A stretch of DNA of 40,132 nucleotides from an uncultured Clostridia bacterium (GCA_944384475.1 CALWTN010000034.1:1-40132); one strand, 5' to 3'. Counted from the first letter of the stretch, positions 9,301 to 17,823 are shown. Program-made: numbers and translations. Notes: generated by a model not told the origin, from the sequence alone.

Positions 9301-12300
9301 GACTTCAGCAACTGACAAAACTGTCACTGTAACTGCTCAGCAAGGCGAAAACGGCTCTCTCATGCTTAACGGCGGAGTGTTGCAAGAAGTTCCTTTTGTT
9401 GATATGGAAGGCACGTATGTGTTCTTAATCAGAGATGCTTCCAACACACAAGGCTCAAACCTTGCTGCTGATCAAAAATATTTGCAATATGCTTCTAATT
9501 ATCAATATATTAACGTGACAGGCGATCAATCGCTTACACAAATTCAATATTACGAAAGTGGAAGTCAGCAAGCAACTGTGTTGTCACAAGCCTCCTATGC
9601 AAGCATCGGCTATGCAGACGAAGAGCAAGGCTTAATGTATAGATCAAGCTACTACAATCCAACTTCACTTGAAACAACATTATATGTTTCTTTCAAGCCA
9701 ACGATCGAACATAATGACGGCTCAACCTCACAAGTTGATAAAATTATTTTACATTACTATCCTTATCAAACTGTGACACAAACTTTGATGGACGAAAACA
9801 CTGGGCTAATAAAATATGTTTATTATGAAACCCTTTCCTCACAACCTGAATTTTCAGAAACAGTCTATTCATTTGATACAAACGGCGCAAACACCGAAGT
9901 TATTGAAAAAGCAATCAACGTATCGAACAATATGACAACCAAGGGTAAATATGTGCTTGAAAGAACTTACAAAACAGGTGAAAATTACACTATTGACGTG
10001 TTTGATTATTACAAGCGCAGCTTGACAAGCATCGTTGATAGATACGGCGTGTTAACATCACCTGACCCTGTAAATTATGAGACCGAATCAAGAGAATACT
10101 TTGTTGGCAGTCTGTCAGAAGTGCAATCAACAACATTTACAACCGTTTTGCATGGCAACATCTTGATCGTATCACTTACAAGCGGCACAGAGTTGCCAGC
10201 ATATACTGTGGCGTATAAGGCAAGCGCAGATGGAAAAGCAACAATCGTAGCCCCATCAAAAGACTCGGTAACAACTCATTTTTACAACTTTGACGGCGAA
10301 ATATATTCTTATGACATATACTTAGGCGCGCCAACCGAGGAAGAGATAAATAATGGCACAACATCACCGATTTCTAAATATGATGAAAACGTGCAAGCAA
10401 ACGATTATTATAAAGCAACCATAATAAGCAACGAATCCATGGAAAGCATTGTCGGCGGCGACATAATGATCAACATGTATGACGGCATTTCGCCTAATTC
10501 GGGCGTGATATCAGTTTCAATCCCTTATTATAATGAAGAAACTCTGCTTCCGTCAGGCGACAGCTTTTACACAGAAAATAAAACCAACTGGCTTGACAGC
10601 GATTCTGTAAACACAACCTTAAATACAAATAAATTGCCTGTAAGCCTTTATATCCCTGAGGTGAAATATACTCTTTATAACCAAAGCGACATAGAAATAT
10701 CCGATGGCTCTACAATATTTACAAATATTGCCAATGATTATCTTTCAAGGTTTAATGAGGATGATGAATACTCCATTATTTCACAATATCAAATTGTTGC
10801 TCAAATTTCTTTTGTAAGTTCGTCAGGCGCTGAAAGCCACACCTATACTTCCCGCAGCGGAAGTGACGGCTATCTTGCTTTCTATGACGAGCAAGGAAAT
10901 CTTGTGCCTAACTTTACACAATCAGGCATATATTATGTAACCATCACACAAGGCTACAACTCAGACTCAAACAGTTCAAACAATTTTAGAAAAAATTATA
11001 AATTTGCTTTTGAAATTGAGGCTACCAAACCTGATTTTGATTTAACTGCTTCGGGCTCGCCTCTTTCTTCATTGGATGAAAAGCTCACCAACGAAGACAC
11101 AAAATATACTCCAAACTATTACACAAATTCAAAGATAGTCACCGTTGCATGGGAAGATTTTAATTCAAGATATCTTGCAAACATTGACAAAAACAACATC
11201 ACGCTTACATACTCCAAATCGGGCATTCCTTACACAAGAACAATCAGCATTGTAAATGGCAAAATCAATGTCGTTGGAGAATACGATGATAAAGAAACTT
11301 TACTTGCCAGCCTTTCCTATTCGCAAAGCGGGCTTATGAATTACTTAAATGTAAATCTTGACACATTGGGCTACTATCAAAACGGCGCTTCGCTTTCTGT
11401 AACAATGCAATTTGAAGGACATAATGACGACTACTACGACAAAACAACAAAAAATGTTATCGTGGATAAACAGGCTTCTTATGACACGATTGGCTCACTC
11501 ATTTCAGCCTTGCAGCCACTATCTTCAAGCAATTTACAGCTAAACGATCGCACTCTTAGAAACTATTTTGATATTGAAGGAAAAACGGTTTCAACTCCAC
11601 AAGAGGCAACTTACAACAGTTCTGTTAATTTAGGCAATTTTAAATATTACAGCTACTTAGTAAATCAAACCTTCTTTGAAACTCTGCGTGGCAAAGCAAT
11701 CGAAAACAAAAACTCTTACGGTTCTTATAACGGTGGCACAATCAACGCTTATTACAGGCAAGTTGAGCCTTACACAACTTCATTTACTGAAACAAGTTAC
11801 GACAACTTTGCCGCTTCTGCATTTACAAATATGGAAACAGACGAGATATATTTAAATCCAAACACATATTACGAAATAGTAGAAGAAGATCTTGCAGGCA
11901 ACCTTACAATTTACATTGTCTACTACTACTCTGTCGATGACGGCAACGGAATTGCGACAGGCGAAGAAATCTTAAATCAAGGAATCACGTTCACCGATCA
12001 TCAAACACAAAAATTGGCAAATGACTCTCAAATTTTAAGTGGAAAGCTCAACCTTTACTCTTCGACTGACTTTGCAATCAACAAGCTCAATTTCCAAGGC
12101 GATGCGTGGATAATCATGTCGGTTGAAGGCAAACAGTATATGCTCAGCCCTTGGCTTGATAGTTCAAGCGTGTATGATATTGCTTCTATGAGCGTTGTTT
12201 CAATGGCAAGCATATTCCAAGATTACACTTCATCAACATCGCCAATTTCACTTCAATTTTCAAACAGGTTTGATGGCTCGATGTGCCCTGTAAACTTAAC

Positions 12301-15094
12301 TTTGCTAGACGGCGTGCAGTTAAACACCAGCCTTTCAAACTCTGCGGCACAAGAATATGTAAACGTTTCATATTCAAGCCATGTATATCCTACCAAAGTT
12401 CAGGTTTACAATAATAATATCTTGATATACACCTCGGACAACGATCCTAACACAATTTCAAATTTATATAACCCTTCATATTTATACACATCAGGCTGGG
12501 AAAGCAGCGACACTATAATCGCAACAAACCAAGCAGCTTATTCAAGATTCAACTTCGCATTTGCATCGCTGCCTCAAAATGGAAGCAAAATTAAATATGA
12601 AATCACCGACAACTTTGGGAATGTCATCAAACTTGTTCACATCTTTGGTCAAGATAATTTCCAAGAAATAACAAGCGAAGGCAATCGATACGAAGCGCAA
12701 ATTAATGATGCTACAACGGGCGGAGAACTTGAAACATATTACATAAGCCCAGTTAGACTTAACTACACTTTCAACAATCAAATTAATCATGTTGTTGTTA
12801 AAATGTGGAACGGCGTAACTTGGGCAGATGCTCGAAATGGAGTGGACTTCAACTATTCAACAAACGGCAACATAACAACTTATGCGTTCTCAAACCTTTC
12901 AGATCAAGATTTGTTCAACCTTAAATTTAAAATTGTAGTGTTTGAAAAATCGGAGGACGAAACAATCCCAGATGGAGATGAGAGTTTGTTTATCAAAAAC
13001 GTTTATTTCCAAATCTACAACATGTTGCCCCACCTGCTAGATAAGGATGAAAACGCCAACGACTTTGTATCAAACTTGAAATTCAGTGACAACTATGGCG
13101 AAAACGTAACTTATGACATTTTGACAGACGATTCAAATCAAAGAGTGAATATCGGTGGCAAAGTTTACACCATCACAAGCGCTGGACAAACTTTTGCAAG
13201 CAGGTTGACACTCACATATTCAGATTCTTCAAACTTTGATTATGCGTTCTCTGTTGGTGTGTATAAAGAAGATGGTTCGCTGGGTTCAAATTTTGTAGAC
13301 ACCACCTCGGGCGCAACTTACTCTGAAAGCGGGATTTACTACTTCCTTGTGAAATACAACTCCACTTTAACAGAAGAATACAGGCTTTATAAAATTGAAA
13401 TTCTGGATTCTTCAACAGAGTTTTATAGGGTTACCAACAACGGCAAAACGGTGGAAAAGGCAGGCTCTTACTATAAAGACGCCAACGGAATAGAGCATTC
13501 TGAATACTATATCGTCAACGTAAATTACAACACCTCTGCTTCACTTGTGGAGATTCTGCCAAACGATTATCAAAACATCTATGTTTCACAGGTAGGCGAT
13601 CCGATAGTCGAAGGCGAAAACGTTGTAACAGTGGAATACTTGGTTACAAACTACACCGATGGCGGCATAACCCCTCCTTCAGTTGGAGTTTCACCATTCA
13701 AACGTAGCGTGTTTATCACTTACATTCCACCAACATCTTTGCCAGTGACCGAGGCTTACTTTACGTATAATTCTGCTGAACAAACAGATCTGCTTTCTTC
13801 AAGCAACATCTTTGCGGCAGTAAGCAAAGAAAACCTTGATTTGAAATCGTTGAAACTCACCTTCTCAAAATCATACGGAATTGAAGAAAACTTAATCAAA
13901 ATCTCTATTTTGAAAGACGGTGTGGAATATTTCCCAGAAGTCAAGTATGAAACATCTCAAACCAAACAACTTGCTTACGTTGAGCTCGACCGCTCCGGCA
14001 CTTACATGATTTCATTTACCGACACAGCAGGAAACCAACAAATCTTTGCAAATGGAACAAGCGGAGCGTCTCATACTTTAAAACTTGTGTTCCTCAAAGA
14101 CGTATCTTACTCAATGACTTTCACTGATGCAAATGGTGTTCAACAAACCACAGACCCTATCCAAAAAGGTGTTTTCAACAACAGCGTAACGCTAACTTTG
14201 ATTAACCCTAACGAATACTACACGGCTCAATCTACTGGAAGCGGCAGGGCAATGATCTCAGTTACAAGAAACGGCGCTGATTATGAAGACTTTGAATATG
14301 ACGCACAAACATCAGCGTTCACATTCACACAACCGGGATATTACGAAGTGCATTTCTCTGCAACGGCAAGCAGCGGCATTGAACTTCGTGAAGAAGACTA
14401 CTGCTTTACAATAGTCAATCCAAACGAATCTAGATATTCACTTGAATTTGCACCTTACGATGGATACTACATCAAGTCAATTATCAAGGATAACCTAGGC
14501 GACATCTCGAAAACTGCTGACGGCAAAGTGCCAGATGCGCTAAAAGCAAACAACCAAACTGTTGTCGTTGACGGTGTTGAATATCTTAAAAACATAGTCA
14601 CCTCTTTCCATGACGCAGCAACTGGCGAAGGCAAATACACAATCACAATCGCCACAAACAAAACTTTAAACAGAGATGACTACACCACTCCTACCGAGTT
14701 TTCGTTTACATATTGGATTAACACAAGCAGTGTGCCAATTGACGTTTCGGAAACTGAGGGCACTTCAACTTCAAAAAACATCACCGTTTCATTCAACGCA
14801 GAAAGAGTTTTTGAAGCAGTGGGCGAATGTAACGTGTATATCTACGATTCAGTTTATCACATCAGTGCCGACACAATCACAAACCTTGGACTAGTCACCA
14901 AACAAATCACCACCTCAGGAACGCACTACATAACAGTAAAATCCATGAGTGGCAACTTGTTATACAGTTACAAGGTGATAAAAACCGAACCGCTCAACGC
15001 TTGGGCAATCGCCGCAATCGTTGTTGGCGGAATTGTGGCAATAGCTGTTGTGATTATAATCATCAAAACTCGAAAGAGAATTAAGGTTAAATAA
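6338..15094 (+). CDS. Giant exported membrane-anchored protein with Ig-like signatures
   Basis: The product is 2918 aa. The start is ATG 6338, with AAGAGGT about 7 nt upstream; an upstream in-frame codon at 6275 gives no sensible signal peptide. Residues 1-35 form a signal peptide (MNKIKKIFSCLVLGTAATA, then cleavage near LSASV). The long ectodomain is rich in Tyr, Asn, Ser and Thr, with few Cys. Strand-turn signatures typical of bacterial Ig-like domains recur: DEAGN (about 781), DLAGN (about 1850) and DTAGN (about 2562), each after a G/Y-containing strand; and linkers DKTAPTF (about 542), DNSKPYF (about 794) and TKPDF (about 1562). The C-terminus has one membrane segment (about residues 2888-2911) and a basic KTRKRIKVK tail. 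There is no LPXTG motif, so it is membrane-anchored rather than sortase-linked. The role (adhesin, surface layer or other) is not shown. Confidence 0.9.
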   Translation: MNKIKKIFSCLVLGTAATAMGVCGMFLGGQTQTLSASVTEEEIVNSLPNFFDQSLLSKNYFFDSEDLHLKFNYNIESGDNRSTLQADEPESGDEEQPTTKPYIFKFYPNAENTNNYYFFDIQSITFYINDTRLNIASEDLNKLITTSTAQTKMTNEDFYPEILDFKVAYDAAAQSPSVKHATVTSNTNDQGNTTFSLTPAVLTINQTGVLRMDVQYNLYNTTLIPGSGDDFTESAEVLTNQPFSYTCFLLQTSEYFENAEQDSPSLSYGNFTRTPSESSAHRYNYFYNYSSQALPYITYDANKVRLTVTKYFNNETQSQTLVYNPESKTVNAPDFASATKVDAENDQITLYFNDVGQYNFSFDLIYTTNPSDGVYNIYDLEKTVPDQKAYLFGSQLFFTDYSSNQYKEFKIIDQNQSVSHGADVTYLKDQPPLGVDFKDSLLNYEPVSTDQTPLKFTSNLTQLASTGDGAKTITVWTLGKDEDGNDTWNSTNINDITATFNTSGTYFVELTYDFASYTDNTGAINSTNDNQHFTQYFYFKIDKTAPTFTMAYLDEEDQSSWKTLYSKEYTNSSQVKLSYADFENPFHSPVTFEYEKIDFTNNNLLTSASISFNDSGEYFFEDEGIYTIKVYYGKQGTANDPSTAMFTIDRQDIQNLAAHAVEQASNNQYKVSSLVSNATNQSFVFSWKNQKDSGAKTFGKYKYYALEYNDYYTGATNLHSLITALLNNENMLATDAKLNFSSTSNSWIDYANTEHLINGNGLISSTYVRSDAGLYIFQIYDEAGNSAVQILLLDNSKPYFVLLTADGYSLITSNHTLTTDATLVWGDYKGIQIDFGNTNNTFNDVVYQNKYDKVDEDIKAALQQFASSIKTYANIGYGKNGSYYRSEINSQFAFKDKSSENYTLQTGNQKQIQFSYSVHYTTDGQGKTTFYFSTTTENYYINVETGVIREAESGAYIDGLPLQDAQVYMLNAQGKNQYYYGLPNSLTLTSATDKTVTVTAQQGENGSLMLNGGVLQEVPFVDMEGTYVFLIRDASNTQGSNLAADQKYLQYASNYQYINVTGDQSLTQIQYYESGSQQATVLSQASYASIGYADEEQGLMYRSSYYNPTSLETTLYVSFKPTIEHNDGSTSQVDKIILHYYPYQTVTQTLMDENTGLIKYVYYETLSSQPEFSETVYSFDTNGANTEVIEKAINVSNNMTTKGKYVLERTYKTGENYTIDVFDYYKRSLTSIVDRYGVLTSPDPVNYETESREYFVGSLSEVQSTTFTTVLHGNILIVSLTSGTELPAYTVAYKASADGKATIVAPSKDSVTTHFYNFDGEIYSYDIYLGAPTEEEINNGTTSPISKYDENVQANDYYKATIISNESMESIVGGDIMINMYDGISPNSGVISVSIPYYNEETLLPSGDSFYTENKTNWLDSDSVNTTLNTNKLPVSLYIPEVKYTLYNQSDIEISDGSTIFTNIANDYLSRFNEDDEYSIISQYQIVAQISFVSSSGAESHTYTSRSGSDGYLAFYDEQGNLVPNFTQSGIYYVTITQGYNSDSNSSNNFRKNYKFAFEIEATKPDFDLTASGSPLSSLDEKLTNEDTKYTPNYYTNSKIVTVAWEDFNSRYLANIDKNNITLTYSKSGIPYTRTISIVNGKINVVGEYDDKETLLASLSYSQSGLMNYLNVNLDTLGYYQNGASLSVTMQFEGHNDDYYDKTTKNVIVDKQASYDTIGSLISALQPLSSSNLQLNDRTLRNYFDIEGKTVSTPQEATYNSSVNLGNFKYYSYLVNQTFFETLRGKAIENKNSYGSYNGGTINAYYRQVEPYTTSFTETSYDNFAASAFTNMETDEIYLNPNTYYEIVEEDLAGNLTIYIVYYYSVDDGNGIATGEEILNQGITFTDHQTQKLANDSQILSGKLNLYSSTDFAINKLNFQGDAWIIMSVEGKQYMLSPWLDSSSVYDIASMSVVSMASIFQDYTSSTSPISLQFSNRFDGSMCPVNLTLLDGVQLNTSLSNSAAQEYVNVSYSSHVYPTKVQVYNNNILIYTSDNDPNTISNLYNPSYLYTSGWESSDTIIATNQAAYSRFNFAFASLPQNGSKIKYEITDNFGNVIKLVHIFGQDNFQEITSEGNRYEAQINDATTGGELETYYISPVRLNYTFNNQINHVVVKMWNGVTWADARNGVDFNYSTNGNITTYAFSNLSDQDLFNLKFKIVVFEKSEDETIPDGDESLFIKNVYFQIYNMLPHLLDKDENANDFVSNLKFSDNYGENVTYDILTDDSNQRVNIGGKVYTITSAGQTFASRLTLTYSDSSNFDYAFSVGVYKEDGSLGSNFVDTTSGATYSESGIYYFLVKYNSTLTEEYRLYKIEILDSSTEFYRVTNNGKTVEKAGSYYKDANGIEHSEYYIVNVNYNTSASLVEILPNDYQNIYVSQVGDPIVEGENVVTVEYLVTNYTDGGITPPSVGVSPFKRSVFITYIPPTSLPVTEAYFTYNSAEQTDLLSSSNIFAAVSKENLDLKSLKLTFSKSYGIEENLIKISILKDGVEYFPEVKYETSQTKQLAYVELDRSGTYMISFTDTAGNQQIFANGTSGASHTLKLVFLKDVSYSMTFTDANGVQQTTDPIQKGVFNNSVTLTLINPNEYYTAQSTGSGRAMISVTRNGADYEDFEYDAQTSAFTFTQPGYYEVHFSATASSGIELREEDYCFTIVNPNESRYSLEFAPYDGYYIKSIIKDNLGDISKTADGKVPDALKANNQTVVVDGVEYLKNIVTSFHDAATGEGKYTITIATNKTLNRDDYTTPTEFSFTYWINTSSVPIDVSETEGTSTSKNITVSFNAERVFEAVGECNVYIYDSVYHISADTITNLGLVTKQITTSGTHYITVKSMSGNLLYSYKVIKTEPLNAWAIAAIVVGGIVAIAVVIIIIKTRKRIKVK

Positions 15095-15100
15095 AAATAA

Positions 15101-15136
15101 AAAACACTTAAACAAACACGTTTAAGTGTTTTTTTT
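15101..15136 (+). terminator. Terminator of the giant surface protein gene
   Basis: A perfect 13 bp stem, AAAACACTTAAAC / GTTTAAGTGTTTT, with loop AAACAC and a T-run, seven bases after the stop codon. Confidence 0.9.
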
Positions 15137-15280
15137 GGGGGTGCTTTTTATCACAAAAATATGTTTATATTTTTTGTTTTCACCTTCGTTTGGTTTTTAA
15201 AAATATGTGGACAAGTGGCGTGCTTTTTAAGTGCATGACATGGTTAATAAAAATTTTTTGTATAAGACTGCGGATAAAAT

Positions 15281-15310
15281 AAAAAAACACCGACTTTTCG
15301 GTGTTTTTTA
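15281..15310 (-). terminator. Terminator of the rpmG-rplA operon
   Basis: AAAAAACACCGA-CTTT-TCGGTGTTTTTT, just downstream of rplA on the minus strand. It faces the terminator of the converging giant gene. The approximately 145 bp between the two terminators hold nothing I can identify. Confidence 0.85.
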
Positions 15311-15318
15311 ATAGTTTT

Positions 15319-16002
15319 TTATCCCAAAGTTACAACTTTTACGCCTGGACCCATGCTTGAACAGATTGAAATATTTTTGAAATATTGTCCTTTTGCTGCT
15401 GCTGGTTTTGCTTTTTGAAGTGCTTCGATAACTGTTGTGTAGTTTGCCATAAGTTTATCTTTGCCAAAGCTTACTTTGCCCAAAATTACGTGAACATTGT
15501 TTGTTTTGTCAAGCCTATATTCAACTTTACCAGCTTTAACATCGTTGATTGCTTTTTTAACATCCATTGTAACAGTGCCGCTTTTTGGGTTTGGCATCAA
15601 ACCTTTAGGGCCAAGCACTCTTGCAACTCTGCCCACAACACCCATCATGTCAGGTGTGGTGATGCACACGTCAAAGTCAAGCCATCCGCCTTGGATTTTT
15701 GCAACGATTTCTTCTGCGCCAACATAGTCTGCTCCCGCTTTAACAGCATCATCTGCCTTGTCGCCTTTTGCAATTACAAGCACTTTAACTTTTTTGCCTG
15801 TTCCGTGAGGAAGAACAACCACGCCACGCACTTGTTGATCTGCGTTTCTTCCATCAACGCCAAGTCTTACATGAAGTTCAACTGTTTCATCAAATTTTGC
15901 CTTTGCAGTTTCAAGCATTTTATCAAAAGCTTCGCTTACTGGATAAGCCTGAGCTTTATCATAACTGGAAAGGGCTGCTTGCATTCTTTTGCCTTTTTTC
16001 AT
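15319..16002 (-). CDS. rplA: 50S ribosomal protein L1 (uL1)
   Basis: The product is 227 aa, the usual length for uL1. It carries the family segments ELHVRLGVDGRNADQQVRG, VVLPHGTGKKVKV, the signature DMMGVVGRVARVLGPKGLMP (residues about 117-136) and the C-terminal ICSSMGPGVKV. uL1 binds 23S rRNA at the mobile L1 stalk near the tRNA exit site, and in many bacteria represses its own operon by binding the rplK leader. The start at ATG 16002 follows AAGGAGG by 6-7 nt and lies 11 bp from the end of rplK. rplJ and rplL, which often follow, are absent here. Confidence 0.98.
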   Translation of the reverse strand: MKKGKRMQAALSSYDKAQAYPVSEAFDKMLETAKAKFDETVELHVRLGVDGRNADQQVRGVVVLPHGTGKKVKVLVIAKGDKADDAVKAGADYVGAEEIVAKIQGGWLDFDVCITTPDMMGVVGRVARVLGPKGLMPNPKSGTVTMDVKKAINDVKAGKVEYRLDKTNNVHVILGKVSFGKDKLMANYTTVIEALQKAKPAAAKGQYFKNISICSSMGPGVKVVTLG

Positions 16003-16013
16003 ACTTTTCCTCC

Positions 16014-16442
16014 TTACTCAGTTACAGTAACGCCCATGCTGCGAGCTGCACCTTCAATCCTGCTCATAGCTGCTTCGATGCTGCCTGCATTGAGATCTGG
16101 CATTTTAAGTTCTGCAATCTCTCTGACTTGAGCTTTGGTGATTGATCCGACTTTTGTTTTGTTTGGTTTTGCCGAGCCTTTATCCAACCCGATAGCCTTT
16201 TTAATTAAAACGGCTGCTGGTGGAGTTTTAAGCACGAAGCTAAAAGACCTGTCTTGGTAGATTGTGATTACCACAGGTATGATAAGCCCTGCCTGAGATG
16301 CAGTCTTATCGTTGAATTCTTTGGTAAATGCCGCAATGTTGATTCCATGTGGGCCAAGTGATGAGCCTACTGGAGGTCCCGGTGTGGCTTTACCTGCTGG
16401 GAGTTGAAGTTTAACAACTGCCCCAATTTTTTTTACTGCCAT
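16014..16442 (-). CDS. rplK: 50S ribosomal protein L11 (uL11)
   Basis: The product is 142 aa, a typical length. It includes the N-terminal KLQLPAGKATPGPPVGSSLG region and the C-terminal rRNA-binding domain with KTKVGSITKAQVREIAELK. uL11 forms the base of the GTPase-associated stalk and binds 23S rRNA helices 43/44, the thiostrepton site. The start ATG 16442 follows AAGGAGG. The 106 bp leader between nusG and rplK holds hairpins listed separately. Confidence 0.98.
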   Translation of the reverse strand: MAVKKIGAVVKLQLPAGKATPGPPVGSSLGPHGINIAAFTKEFNDKTASQAGLIIPVVITIYQDRSFSFVLKTPPAAVLIKKAIGLDKGSAKPNKTKVGSITKAQVREIAELKMPDLNAGSIEAAMSRIEGAARSMGVTVTE

Positions 16443-16457
16443 TTTATCCTCCTTATT

Positions 16458-16494
16458 GTGGTGAAATTTGAGTGGTGCAGTTCCACTCTCCCAC
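16458..16494 (-). promoter_or_regulatory. Possible L1 autoregulatory RNA site upstream of rplK
   Basis: In the minus-strand RNA, GUGG (16494-16491) pairs with CCAC (16461-16458), and an inner GAGUGG (16488-16483) pairs with CCACUC (16475-16470) around a 7-nt loop. The bases between the helices form an asymmetric internal loop, next to the sequence GUGGGAG. Such a two-helix element with a lopsided loop just before rplK is where L1 is known to bind and repress translation in other bacteria. The match is by eye only. Confidence 0.5.
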
Positions 16495-16548
16495 GATTTT
16501 GCCGAGTTTACACTCGTATATTAAGCAATTTCTTGCAAAATACCATTT

Positions 16549-17187
16549 TTATGCGTCAATTCTGCGCATCTGTGTGTAGTCAAGTTCCACAGGCGCTTCT
16601 CTGCCAAACATTTCAACAATAACAGTTGCAATGCTGGTTTCAGGATTCACAGATTGAACTGTGCCGATTGTGCCTTCAAGTGGGCCATCGATGACTTCAA
16701 CTTTATCGCCAACTTTTAGGTCAACCTCAACCTTGATTTTTTCAAGTTTGTTTTTGCGCACTTCTTCTTCAGTGAGCGGAAGAGGTCGTCCGTTTGGCCC
16801 TACAAAGCCTGTGATGCCTCTTGTTCTGGTCACATTGTGCCACAAGTCATCTCCGTAAATCATTTTTACAAAGATATAGCATGGCATGCTTTTTCTTTCA
16901 ACAAGTTTTTTCTTGCCGTTTTTCTCTTCCACCACGCTTTCCATTGGAATGATGATGTCAAATATTCTGTCTTGCAAACCAAATTTTGTAATTACGGTTT
17001 CCAAATTCTCTTTGGCAACATTTTCATATCCCGAAAAAGTGTGAAGAGCATACCATCTTGGTTGATTTGAAGATGCCACCGCTTCATGCGTTATGATCTG
17101 CTCTGGCTGTGCCTGCTCTTTTTCTTGTGATTGTGAGTTTTCGCTTAGCACTTTTTCTTCAATAACTTCGTCTTTGTTATTCTCCAT
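16549..17187 (-). CDS. nusG: Transcription termination/antitermination factor NusG
   Basis: The product is 212 aa. The NusG N-terminal (NGN) domain runs from about residue 44 (RWYALHTFSGYENVAKENLE) and includes SMPCYIFVKM and the TRGITGFVGP segment. The KOW domain follows with VGDKVEVIDGPLEGTIGTV (about 158-176). NusG binds RNA polymerase and links it to Rho, ribosomes or pausing signals. The first 43 residues are a Glu/Gln-rich extension not found in short NusG proteins such as those of E. coli or B. subtilis. It sits between secE and rplK as in most Firmicutes; the start is ATG 17187 with a GGAG-type site. Confidence 0.97.
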   Translation of the reverse strand: MENNKDEVIEEKVLSENSQSQEKEQAQPEQIITHEAVASSNQPRWYALHTFSGYENVAKENLETVITKFGLQDRIFDIIIPMESVVEEKNGKKKLVERKSMPCYIFVKMIYGDDLWHNVTRTRGITGFVGPNGRPLPLTEEEVRKNKLEKIKVEVDLKVGDKVEVIDGPLEGTIGTVQSVNPETSIATVIVEMFGREAPVELDYTQMRRIDA

Positions 17188-17199
17188 GTTCTACTCCTT

Positions 17200-17553
17200 T
17201 CAAGTTAAAAGTCCAAATAGGTAGTAAAGCCCAACATCCAAACCAAACAAAACAATACCAAAAATCACAACAACTGAAAGAACGATGCCTGTTTTTTTGC
17301 AAACTTCGCCAAAGCTTGGCCAAGAAACTTTTTTAAGTTCGCTTACTGTTTCACGCACTTTACGCCTAAACTTTTTTTCCTTAGGCTTTTTTTCTTTTTT
17401 GTTTTTAGCGTTTTTGTCTTCTTTGGCTGCTTTTTTTTCTTCTTTTGCAGGCACAACAGATTCGCTGCTTTGCTTAACAGCGTCATCTTGATCTTTTTCT
17501 TCGGTTTGAGAAACTAAAACTTGCTTTTCTAAGTTTTTATTTTTCTTGGACAT
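17200..17553 (-). CDS. secE: Protein translocase subunit SecE
   Basis: The product is 117 aa. The C-terminal 60 residues are the conserved SecE core: an amphipathic helix with FRRKVRETVSELKKVSWPS and one membrane span (GIVLSVVVIFGIVLFGLDV). SecE clamps SecY in the export channel used by SecA, which is encoded at the other end of this window. The first 55 residues form a Lys/Glu/Ala-rich low-complexity extension (KEEKKAAKEDKNAKNKKEKK). The start ATG 17553 has GGAG upstream, and the gap to nusG is 12 bp. Confidence 0.95.
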   Translation of the reverse strand: MSKKNKNLEKQVLVSQTEEKDQDDAVKQSSESVVPAKEEKKAAKEDKNAKNKKEKKPKEKKFRRKVRETVSELKKVSWPSFGEVCKKTGIVLSVVVIFGIVLFGLDVGLYYLFGLLT

Positions 17554-17568
17554 TTCTCCTCCCTGACT

Positions 17569-17730
17569 TTATTTTGTTTCTTTATGAACAGTTCTTTTTC
17601 CGCATCTTGGGCAGAATTTTTTAATTTCAATTCTTTCCGGATTTGCGGTGCTGTTTTTAGAAGTAGCATAATTTCTCTCTTGGCATTCAGTGCATGCAAG
17701 AGTTATGTCTTTACGTTTTGGTGCTGCCAT
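17569..17730 (-). CDS. rpmG: 50S ribosomal protein L33 (bL33)
   Basis: This 53-residue protein was found by hand. It starts MAAPKRKDITLACTEC and ends KFCPRCGKRTVHKETK. The pairs CTEC and CPRC are the zinc-binding form of bL33, which sits near the ribosomal E site. AGGAG lies 8 nt before ATG 17730. It is the first gene of the secE-nusG-rplK-rplA operon, the normal position in Firmicutes. Confidence 0.95.
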   Translation of the reverse strand: MAAPKRKDITLACTECQERNYATSKNSTANPERIEIKKFCPRCGKRTVHKETK

Positions 17731-17746
17731 ATTTTTATCTCCTAAC

Positions 17747-17778
17747 AAAAAACTAACACCCCGATTTGGAAGTGTTAG
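17747..17778 (-). promoter_or_regulatory. 5'-end hairpin with T-run ahead of rpmG
   Basis: On the minus strand CTAACAC (17778-17772) pairs with GTGTTAG (17759-17753) across a 12-nt loop and is followed by six T (17752-17747). This is shaped like an intrinsic terminator, but lies between the promoter and the ribosome site of rpmG. The predicted transcription start (about 17775) falls inside the first arm, so the transcript would begin with part of the hairpin. Confidence 0.6.
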
Positions 17779-17781
17779 TGT

Positions 17782-17810
17782 ATTTTAACAAATATATTTT
17801 TTTTTGTCAA
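17782..17810 (-). promoter_or_regulatory. Promoter of the rpmG-secE-nusG-rplK-rplA operon
   Basis: TTGACA (17805-17810), a 17 bp spacer and TAAAAT (17782-17787) on the minus strand. The -35 box is perfect, the -10 box has one mismatch and the spacing is ideal. Confidence 0.85.
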
Positions 17811-17823
17811 GAGAAAAGCAAGC

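Noticed and set aside
15137..15280. Spacer between the two facing terminators searched for a small RNA or gene
   Set aside because: No promoter with a matching terminator, no ORF with a ribosome site and no stable fold were seen.
15385..16131. 248-codon plus-strand ORF opposite rplA and rplK
   Set aside because: It is antisense to two unmistakable ribosomal protein genes, has no ribosome site and looks compositionally like a reverse complement of coding sequence.
17753..17778. Hairpin ahead of rpmG considered as the 3' half of a tRNA
   Set aside because: The 12-nt loop and lack of acceptor, anticodon and D arms rule out a tRNA; it also overlaps the transcription start.
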